Origin: Yoonia sp.
GTDB taxonomy: Bacteria > Pseudomonadota > Alphaproteobacteria > Rhodobacterales > Rhodobacteraceae
Reading direction: 5' to 3'
Assembly (NCBI GenBank): GCA_028822885.1
Contig: JAPKCP010000185.1
Location: forward strand, 1 to 6,503
Length of the DNA stretch: 6,503 nucleotides
Shown: positions 1 through 4,967 of the stretch, piece after piece
Layout: each line of letters starts with the position of its first letter
Position numbering within the stretch: position 1 is the first letter of the stretch
The notes under the pieces: model-generated
Databases searched by the model: none
What the model was told of the DNA's origin: nothing
The model's input: only the letters and a program-made list of their open reading frames with translations
Translations under genes and position numbers: made by a program

Positions 1-42
1 GGCGCCGTTGAACAGCCGATGGATATCACCCTTTTTGTCTAA
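1..42 (+). CDS. Possible C-terminal end of an upstream gene (partial)
   Basis: Frame 1 is open from the window edge and reads GAVEQPMDITLFV before a TAA stop at 40-42. The fragment is too short to identify, and short open stretches like this also occur by chance. It is listed because it is in phase with the window start, ends about 100 bases before the next clear gene, and lies on the same strand. Frame 2 is also open to a TAG at 56-58, so the choice of frame is not certain. No function is proposed. Confidence 0.3.
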   Translation, partial: GAVEQPMDITLFV

Positions 43-132
43 CATGGGCCCGACTTAGCGGGTGGATTCATCGCCGCCAAGTGGGTGCATCGCTTGCCGG
101 ACGGGCTTTGTGCGTTAGTTAGTTTGCTAACA

Positions 133-138
133 AAAGGA
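133..138 (+). promoter_or_regulatory. Ribosome binding site deciding the lipoprotein start
   Basis: AAAGGA lies 6 nt upstream of the ATG at 145. This supports that ATG over the in-frame GTG at 85, which has no comparable site and would put a hydrophilic extension before the signal peptide. Confidence 0.6.
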
Positions 139-144
139 TTTATC

Positions 145-684
145 ATGCGTATTTTGCTTGTCGTCGCCTTGGTTTTTTTAGCTGCTTGTACCGGGAAGCC
201 GTCTTTTGAGGACGAATCCCTGAGTACCGAGAAGCTGAATCTCGAGGAGTTTTTTGACGGGGAGCTTGTGGCATATGGCCAATTCCAAGACGTTCTTGGA
301 ACAGTGCGTCGCAGCTTTGTTGTGACGCTCAAGGGTGATTGGGACGGAGAGAGGCTACTGCTGGAAGAGGATTTTGTCTACGAAGACGGATCGACTGAAA
401 AGCGGGTCTGGACGTTGACGAAGACTGGTCCCGACAGTTGGACGGGAACCGCTCCAGGTGTCATCGGTTCGGCCGTCGGTGAAGAGCAGGGTAATCGGTT
501 CAATTGGCGCTACGAGATTGACCTACCAATTCCTGCCGCTGATGGATCGGTTGAGACCTTGCGTGTTACTTTTGATGACTGGATGTGGCTGCTGTCAGAA
601 GACAGATTGTTGAACCGGGCCTATGTAAAGCGGTTCGGACTTGATATCGGGGACGTGATTATTTCGTTTGAGAAGTTGAATTAA
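145..684 (+). CDS. DUF3833 family lipoprotein
   Basis: This 179-residue protein is probably an outer- or inner-membrane-anchored periplasmic lipoprotein of unknown function. The N-terminus is a short lipoprotein signal peptide: R2, a hydrophobic run at residues 3-13, and a lipobox LAAC whose Cys15 would be lipidated. The mature part resembles the DUF3833 family from memory: FFDGELVAYGQF (36-47), a GDW turn near 64-66, LLEEDFVYEDG (72-82), RVWTL (87-91), and a late DDWMWLL followed by NRAYVKRFG (144-165). The pattern suggests a small beta-rich, lipocalin-like fold, which is inference. The length fits the family. I chose the ATG at 145 because of its Shine-Dalgarno site and because the signal peptide then starts the protein; an in-frame GTG at 85 is less likely. 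The hydrolase follows on the same strand after 74 nt and has its own strong ribosome site, so co-transcription is possible but unproven. Confidence 0.82.
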   Translation: MRILLVVALVFLAACTGKPSFEDESLSTEKLNLEEFFDGELVAYGQFQDVLGTVRRSFVVTLKGDWDGERLLLEEDFVYEDGSTEKRVWTLTKTGPDSWTGTAPGVIGSAVGEEQGNRFNWRYEIDLPIPAADGSVETLRVTFDDWMWLLSEDRLLNRAYVKRFGLDIGDVIISFEKLN

Positions 685-758
685 GACGTCTGGAGATCCT
701 GACTATTGCGACGGTTTGAATCTCGCTAAGATCTTCTTAATTTTAAGGAGATAGTGAG

Positions 759-1673
759 ATGAATTACTTTTTTAGCCGCCGCGCGTTTAACCGTCAAACG
801 GGGTATTTCACAAACCATGCGGCGCAAAGCACTAGCTATGTGGGGCTTGGGCCATCTGATGGGAAGGTCTCAAAGGGTGGTTTGTTTACTGCCCGAAAGT
901 GGGCCGAGGCCGTCCATGGGCAAAGCGGAAATGGCAACGTTGTCATTTACGTACATGGGTTCAACACAAAGCAGGCCACGATGTTGTCGACACAGGCTGC
1001 GCTGAGGGCAGGCCTTGCCGAGCAGGGGTTTGATGCAGCCGTTGCAGCCTTTGATTGGCCAAGTGATGGCGTCGTGTCCCCGAGTGCGTATCACCGCGAC
1101 CGCAAAGATGCAGAGACAGTCGCGACCCATATGATCCTTGATGGTGTGAAGCTGCTGCAAGAGGCCCGTCCAAACGCGAAGGTTCATTTGGTGGCGCATT
1201 CGATGGGGGCATATGCGACGATCCAAGGTTGGGGCAGGGTCGGGCATGCATATTTCCCAGCGAAAGTTGATCAGGCCGTGTTTGTGGCCTCTGATGTGAA
1301 CCAGAACTGGTTGCTGAAATCGTCTGGCGGTGGCCAGATAATGCAGCAGCGGTGCAACCGGCTGACGCATTACTATTCGCAAGAGGATATGATCCTCGAT
1401 CTGTCTGGCAAGATCGTCAATTTCGGCACGAAGCGGTCAGGGCGTTATGGGCTTGGGCAATGGCCTGCGCCGTCCTTCCATGATGTCTCGTGTGGTGCGC
1501 GGTATCTCAGTGACGTTCCGAAACATAAGCGGAGCGAATCCAAGTCTCACAATTGGTACTTCCAAGATGATAGATTTTATGAGGATTTGGCTGCAACTCT
1601 TGCGGGGAAATCGCATAAAAATATGACAACACGGGCGCATATGACCAGCGGTGATCAGCAGCTACGGCCCTAG
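759..1673 (+). CDS. DUF900-like alpha/beta hydrolase
   Basis: This is a 304-residue predicted serine hydrolase; its substrate is unknown. The strand with oxyanion motif, VVIYVHGFNT, is at 61-70. FDWPSDG at 98-104 is a hallmark of the DUF900 (PF05990) group. The nucleophile elbow AHSMG at 146-150 places the catalytic serine at Ser148. Candidate acid and base residues are Asp179 or Asp210, and His264 in SHNWYF. No signal peptide or lipobox is visible; the start (NYFFSRRAF) is polar and basic, so the protein is probably cytoplasmic. AAGGAG at 745-750, 8 nt before the ATG, makes the start firm. The last codon overlaps yidD on the other strand in a CTAG. Esterase, lipase or amidase activity are all possible; the family assignment is from motif recognition only. 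Confidence 0.8.
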   Translation: MNYFFSRRAFNRQTGYFTNHAAQSTSYVGLGPSDGKVSKGGLFTARKWAEAVHGQSGNGNVVIYVHGFNTKQATMLSTQAALRAGLAEQGFDAAVAAFDWPSDGVVSPSAYHRDRKDAETVATHMILDGVKLLQEARPNAKVHLVAHSMGAYATIQGWGRVGHAYFPAKVDQAVFVASDVNQNWLLKSSGGGQIMQQRCNRLTHYYSQEDMILDLSGKIVNFGTKRSGRYGLGQWPAPSFHDVSCGARYLSDVPKHKRSESKSHNWYFQDDRFYEDLAATLAGKSHKNMTTRAHMTSGDQQLRP

Positions 1674-1891
1674 TCTGGGACGTTATCAATGCCAGAGCCA
1701 CCCCAAGGATGACAGCGTCCGATTCTGCGGATTGTTAAAACGCTTCCTTTGAGGCCACCGTGCTTTTCCAACGCCTCAAGTGCGTAGGCAGAGCAAGTCG
1801 GCTGGAACCGGCACCCATGGCCAACCCATGGACTAAACAGCAAACGGTAGGCTTTGACGGGTAATGCTAGGATATGGGCGAGGGGGCTCAT
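1670..1891 (-). CDS. yidD: Membrane protein insertion efficiency factor YidD
   Basis: A 73-residue YidD protein (formerly DUF37). In other bacteria YidD is a small inner-membrane-associated protein that helps YidC-dependent insertion of membrane proteins. The family signature is clear: YRLLFSPWVGHGCRFQPTCS at 15-34, with Cys27, Cys33 and the PTCSAY core, then ALEKHG (40-45) and GRCHPWGGSG (58-67) with Cys60. The N-terminal stretch, about 5-24, is an amphipathic helix that could bind the membrane. Its ATG overlaps the rnpA stop as ATGA (1888-1891), a translational-coupling arrangement. The length is typical, and the short acidic tail DNVPD is ordinary. The stop codon at 1670-1672 interlocks with that of the convergent hydrolase. 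The expected downstream partner, yidC, is not present here. Confidence 0.95.
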   Translation of the reverse strand: MSPLAHILALPVKAYRLLFSPWVGHGCRFQPTCSAYALEALEKHGGLKGSVLTIRRIGRCHPWGGSGIDNVPD

Positions 1892-2292
1892 TTATGAACC
1901 CGCGCTAATGCCCTGATCAAGTCTTCTTGTAATTTGTTGAAAGGCAGAGTGGCTGTTGTGCCGTGGCGTCCCACAAGGACGTAGTCCCATCCAGAGAGAC
2001 CTTTGTCGCCTATAACAAGGCGTGCCACCTCGCGTAGACGCCGCTTTGCCCGATTGCGGGCAACGGCATTACCAACCTTTTTAGAGCAGGTGAACCCGAC
2101 ACGGATACCCTGCACAGCTTCATCATCCTGACGCTTACGGCCTTGGAGATGAATACCATGGGTGCCATAGCGATTAGCTTTGGAACACCGCACAAAGTCA
2201 GCACGCTTGGTCAGCACAGAAAACTGTAAGCAAACAGAAGCCGCCGCTGGCACGTCCAAGGGATCAACTATAGAGTCAACCATGGGTGCCAT
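1888..2292 (-). CDS. rnpA: Ribonuclease P protein component
   Basis: RnpA is the protein subunit of RNase P. It binds the catalytic RNA and helps cleave 5' leaders from pre-tRNAs in the cytoplasm. With the ATG at 2292 it is 134 residues. The core starts at FSVLTKRADF (24-33) and continues to RVGFTCSKKVGNAVARNRAKRR (64-85). That stretch holds the conserved NRxKR signature (80-84), followed by LREVARLV. GWDYVLVGR near 101-109 is the usual later strand. The start is uncertain: TTG at 2304, ATG at 2292 and ATG at 2283 are all in frame, and none has a convincing Shine-Dalgarno site. The N-terminal extension before the core is low in conservation, as in many alphaproteobacterial RnpA proteins. The gene follows rpmH by a short gap and overlaps yidD by 4 nt. 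Confidence 0.95.
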   Translation of the reverse strand: MAPMVDSIVDPLDVPAAASVCLQFSVLTKRADFVRCSKANRYGTHGIHLQGRKRQDDEAVQGIRVGFTCSKKVGNAVARNRAKRRLREVARLVIGDKGLSGWDYVLVGRHGTTATLPFNKLQEDLIRALARVHK

Positions 2293-2327
2293 CGGCGGCT
2301 TCAAATCGCATAACCGTCAGTTGGCGC

Positions 2328-2462
2328 TTACGCGCTCAACTTTGCGCGGCCTTTGGCGCGACGGTTGTTAAGGATCTTACGTCCGGCCTTTGTGGCCATA
2401 CGTGCGCGAAATCCGTGGCGGTTCTTACGAACCCGGTTAGATGGCTGGAACGTACGCTTCAT
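2328..2462 (-). CDS. rpmH: 50S ribosomal protein L34
   Basis: This short gene encodes 44 residues of the strongly basic ribosomal protein L34, a large-subunit component that contacts 23S rRNA. The translation starts MKRTFQPSNRVRKNRHGFRA and continues through RMATKAGRKILNNRRAKGRAKLSA. It is a near-consensus L34 with typical length, and it is rich in Arg and Lys with no acidic residues. The ATG is at 2462-2460 and the TAA at 2330-2328. GGAGG at 2474-2470 on the minus strand lies 7 nt upstream and fixes the start. It is the first gene of the rpmH-rnpA-yidD cluster, with rnpA beginning about 23-36 nt further on depending on the rnpA start used. A candidate promoter lies about 70 nt upstream. Confidence 0.98.
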   Translation of the reverse strand: MKRTFQPSNRVRKNRHGFRARMATKAGRKILNNRRAKGRAKLSA

Positions 2463-2777
2463 TGCGTGTCCTCCGGTTAATGGGCCAAATCCTGTCAGGG
2501 ATTCGAAGCCGTGTGTAATTCAGACTTGTCCTTTAGAGCGGCCATGGTGCCCTGTCAACGCAAGGAGGGGCATAAAACTGCAACAATATCATCCATGAAG
2601 CGGGGACAAATGTTTCAGACGTGGGGTTGTTTGGCACAGATATATCCCAAACTGCTCGCGGCTGATCAAGCACCCGTGATCGGGGTATCCCAATACAGTC
2701 TTTGCGGTCATCTAAGGCGCCAACACCAGCGCAATTATTCGCCGCAACGATGCGATAAGACTTGATAGGATAGCCCA
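2463..2777. other. Divergent intergenic region between rpmH and the TVP38 gene
   Basis: This 315-base stretch separates two divergent transcription units. The rpmH side holds the leader, the candidate promoter at 2530-2558, and a small inverted repeat, AATCC/GGATT (2488-2492 and 2499-2503), in the leader. The other side must contain the TVP38-operon promoter, but I found no convincing -35/-10 pair there. A weak GATCA/TGATC inverted repeat with an 8-nt loop occurs near 2664-2681. TAGGA at 2766-2770 is the ribosome site for the ATG at 2778. Open frames crossing the region look non-coding: unusual composition, no family motifs and no ribosome sites. No RNA gene is recognised. Confidence 0.5.
2530..2558 (-). 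promoter_or_regulatory. Candidate sigma-70 promoter for rpmH-rnpA-yidD
   Basis: On the minus strand a perfect -35 box, TTGACA (2558-2553), is followed after exactly 17 nt by TAAAGG (2535-2530) as a weak -10. Transcription would start near 2523, giving a leader of about 60 nt before the rpmH ATG. The -10 is a poor match to TATAAT, but alphaproteobacterial -10 boxes are often degenerate. Position and spacing are right for this operon. No start-site data are available. Confidence 0.5.
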
Positions 2778-3524
2778 ATGGCGACTGCCCCGACCCAGAC
2801 CCCCGACGCAAAGCAAGGGAATGCCCTTGTGCGACGACTACCCCTGATCATTATCGCAGTTGTTGCGGTGCTTGGTGCTGTTTTCTTGCGTGATTACTTG
2901 ACCTTCGACGCGCTAAGCGAAAATCGTGAGACGTTGTTGGCGTTTCGGGATGCGAACTATCTACTGACTGCGTTGCTGTTTATTGGGGCATACATCGTGA
3001 TTGTCGCCTTCTCTTTACCGGGGGCTACGATTGCCACGCTGACAGGCGGGTTCTTGTTCGCGACATTCCCGGGGGCTTTGTTCAATGTTACAGGGGCGAC
3101 GTTGGGTGCGACGGCGATTTTTCTGGCCGCCCGCTGGGGATTTGGCGAGAAACTAGGCGCAAAACTTGAGGGCGCTGAGGGTATCGTGAAGAAGATCAAA
3201 GATGGCATTGATGAAAACCAATGGTCGATGCTGTTCCTGATCCGTTTGGTGCCTGCCGTTCCATTTTTTATGGCGAATCTGATCCCATCATTTCTTGAAG
3301 TGCCGACACGCCGCTTTGTCATCTCAACGTTTTTTGGCATTATCCCCGGCGCGGTTGTTTACACGTCCGTGGGGGCGGGCCTTGGCGAAGTCTTTGAGCG
3401 CGGTGAAACTCCGAATTTAGGCATCATTTTCGAACCATTTATCATCGGTCCCATTATTGGGCTAAGCGTTCTTGCCGCTCTTCCCATCTTCATCAAAGCC
3501 CTGCGTGGCAAGAAAGGTCTGTAA
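2778..3524 (+). CDS. TVP38/TMEM64 family (VTT domain) inner-membrane protein
   Basis: A 248-residue polytopic membrane protein with a VTT/SNARE-associated domain (PF09335), the family that includes DedA, YdjX/YdjZ and eukaryotic TMEM41B/VMP1. Members are linked to lipid scrambling or transport; the substrate here is unknown. After a hydrophilic N-terminus (1-19) come hydrophobic segments near 20-37, 62-82, 97-118, 180-203 and 216-240. The family signatures are visible: SLPGATIATLTGGFLF (79-94), a Gly-rich helix ending FLAARWGFG (115-123), and the re-entrant-like FLIRLVPAVPFFMANLIP (153-170) with Arg156 and Pro159/Pro162. TAGGA lies 7 nt before the ATG. The stop is only 3 nt before the next start, so it is almost surely co-transcribed with the MerA-like reductase. 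From memory, some marine bacteria carry fused versions of these two proteins, which would support a shared function. Confidence 0.9.
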   Translation: MATAPTQTPDAKQGNALVRRLPLIIIAVVAVLGAVFLRDYLTFDALSENRETLLAFRDANYLLTALLFIGAYIVIVAFSLPGATIATLTGGFLFATFPGALFNVTGATLGATAIFLAARWGFGEKLGAKLEGAEGIVKKIKDGIDENQWSMLFLIRLVPAVPFFMANLIPSFLEVPTRRFVISTFFGIIPGAVVYTSVGAGLGEVFERGETPNLGIIFEPFIIGPIIGLSVLAALPIFIKALRGKKGL

Positions 3525-3527
3525 GTT

Positions 3528-4946
3528 ATGAACCGGATTAAAACAGATATTTGTATCATTGGTGGTGGCTCTGGTGGTCTTTCAGTGGCTGCGGGTGCGG
3601 TTCAGATGGGCGCAAAAGTTGTCTTGCTTGAAGGTCACAAAATGGGTGGTGATTGCCTGAATTATGGCTGTGTCCCGTCAAAAGCACTGATTGCATCTGC
3701 CAAACAGGCCTACGCGATGTCACAAGGCGCAGCACTTGGTGTTGCTGACGAACAAGCAAAGGTCGATTACGCGGCTGCCAAAGACCATGTCGCTAATGTC
3801 ATCGCAACAATCGCTCCCCTCGATTCGGTGGAACGGTTTGAAGGGTTGGGCGTCAAAGTCATCGAAGAATATGGCGCATTTATTTCTGAGACTGAGGTGC
3901 AGGCGGGCGACACGATCATCGAAGCGCGTCGTTTTGTGGTCTCGACTGGGTCGTCCCCGTTTGTGCCGCCTATTCCCGGCTTGGATGATGTGACCTACTA
4001 CACCAATGAAGACATCTTTGATTTGCGCGAAAAGCCAGACCATCTGATCGTGATTGGTGGTGGTCCAATCGGAATGGAAATGGCGCAAGCGCATCGCAGG
4101 CTTGGTTGCGAAGTCACTGTGATTGAGGGCGCAAAGGCCTTTGGACGCGATGACCCAGAGATGGCGGCGATCATCCTTGATAAAATGCGCGACGAAGGCA
4201 TCAACATTATCGAAGACGCACAGGCCGAGAAGATCACTGGTGCCGACGGCAAGATTACGATCCACACGCCGAAGGGTGATTTCACAGGTTCACACCTTTT
4301 GATGGCTGTTGGGCGCAAAGTGAATATTGAGAAGCTCGACCTTGAAAAAGGTAACGTAGCTTATGATCGGCGCGGCCTTAAGGTTGGGGCTGATTTGCGC
4401 TCTGTGACTAACAAGAAGGTCTATGCCGCAGGTGACGTCGCAGGGGGCCTGCAATTTACACATGTTGCAGGATATCATGCAGGTGTACTTATACGGTCTT
4501 TGTTGTTTGGGCTGCCGTCAAAGCAGAAGACGGCACATATTCCATGGGCTACCTATACCGACCCTGAATTGTCCCAAGTTGGCCTGACTGAGGCGCAAGC
4601 AAAAGACAAACACGGCGCTAGTTTAGAGGTTGTGAGGTTCGAATACCTTCACAACGACAGGGCTATAGCCGAGCGTAAAACGACTGGCCTGATCAAAGTG
4701 ATGGTTGTCAAAGGTCGCCCTGTTGGCGTTTCAATCGTAGGCCACTTGGCAGGCGAATTGATCGGAATGTGGGCGATGGCCATTGCAAATAATATGAAAA
4801 TGTCTGCAATTGCGAATACCGTACTGCCGTATCCGACCATAAGCGAGGTCAATAAACGCGCAGCAGGGGCCTATTTCAGCCCGCGCTTGTTTGAAAGTGT
4901 GATGGTGAAAGGGGTTGTGAGATTTGTGCAGCGTTGGATTTCCTGA
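3528..4946 (+). CDS. MerA-like FAD-dependent pyridine nucleotide-disulfide oxidoreductase
   Basis: A 472-residue class I flavoprotein disulfide reductase of the lipoamide dehydrogenase/mercuric reductase superfamily. Domains in order: FAD-binding Rossmann motif GGGSGG (12-17) with Glu35; redox-active disulfide CLNYGC (Cys43, Cys48) followed by VPSKA; STGSSP (139-144); NAD(P)-binding GGGPIG (177-182) with Glu200 at the end of the second strand, which favours NADH; second FAD motif YAAGDVAGG (299-307); and a dimerisation domain from about 338. In lipoamide dehydrogenase the catalytic pair is His...Glu; here the motif is LPYPTISE, with Tyr435 replacing His and Glu440 kept, as in MerA-type enzymes. 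There is no N-terminal heavy-metal-binding domain and no C-terminal vicinal Cys pair, so true Hg(II) reductase activity is doubtful. The substrate is unknown. AGAAAGG inside the previous gene (3511-3517) is the ribosome site. Confidence 0.9.
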   Translation: MNRIKTDICIIGGGSGGLSVAAGAVQMGAKVVLLEGHKMGGDCLNYGCVPSKALIASAKQAYAMSQGAALGVADEQAKVDYAAAKDHVANVIATIAPLDSVERFEGLGVKVIEEYGAFISETEVQAGDTIIEARRFVVSTGSSPFVPPIPGLDDVTYYTNEDIFDLREKPDHLIVIGGGPIGMEMAQAHRRLGCEVTVIEGAKAFGRDDPEMAAIILDKMRDEGINIIEDAQAEKITGADGKITIHTPKGDFTGSHLLMAVGRKVNIEKLDLEKGNVAYDRRGLKVGADLRSVTNKKVYAAGDVAGGLQFTHVAGYHAGVLIRSLLFGLPSKQKTAHIPWATYTDPELSQVGLTEAQAKDKHGASLEVVRFEYLHNDRAIAERKTTGLIKVMVVKGRPVGVSIVGHLAGELIGMWAMAIANNMKMSAIANTVLPYPTISEVNKRAAGAYFSPRLFESVMVKGVVRFVQRWIS

Positions 4947-4967
4947 CGCGCTTAAGGCGGAGCAAAG

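Noticed and set aside
114..131. GTTAG/CTAAC inverted repeat before the lipoprotein gene
   Set aside because: The stem is only five base pairs with a 4-nt loop and no U-tract. It could be chance and does not qualify as a terminator or operator.
85..144. In-frame GTG start giving the DUF3833 lipoprotein a 20-residue longer N-terminus
   Set aside because: It would bury the lipoprotein signal peptide, and it has no ribosome site. The ATG at 145 has AAAGGA at the right distance.
706..732. Possible promoter TTGCGA/TAAGAT for the hydrolase
   Set aside because: The spacer is only 15 nt and both boxes are imperfect, too weak to annotate. Readthrough from the lipoprotein gene is equally possible.
870..1382. 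170-codon minus-strand open frame inside the hydrolase
   Set aside because: It lies fully antisense to a gene with clear catalytic motifs, and its translation has no recognisable domain and odd composition.
2625..2660. TGGCAC resembling half of a sigma-54 promoter upstream of the TVP38 gene
   Set aside because: The required GC element at the -12 position with correct spacing is missing.
2511..2811. Open frames on both strands across the rpmH/TVP38 intergenic region
   Set aside because: Neither has a ribosome site or family motif. The minus frame overlaps the start of the TVP38 gene, and the plus frame starts with GTG inside the rpmH leader.
3720..4265. 181-codon minus-strand open frame inside the reductase gene
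   Set aside because: It is a shadow of the coding strand, which carries all flavoprotein motifs in order.
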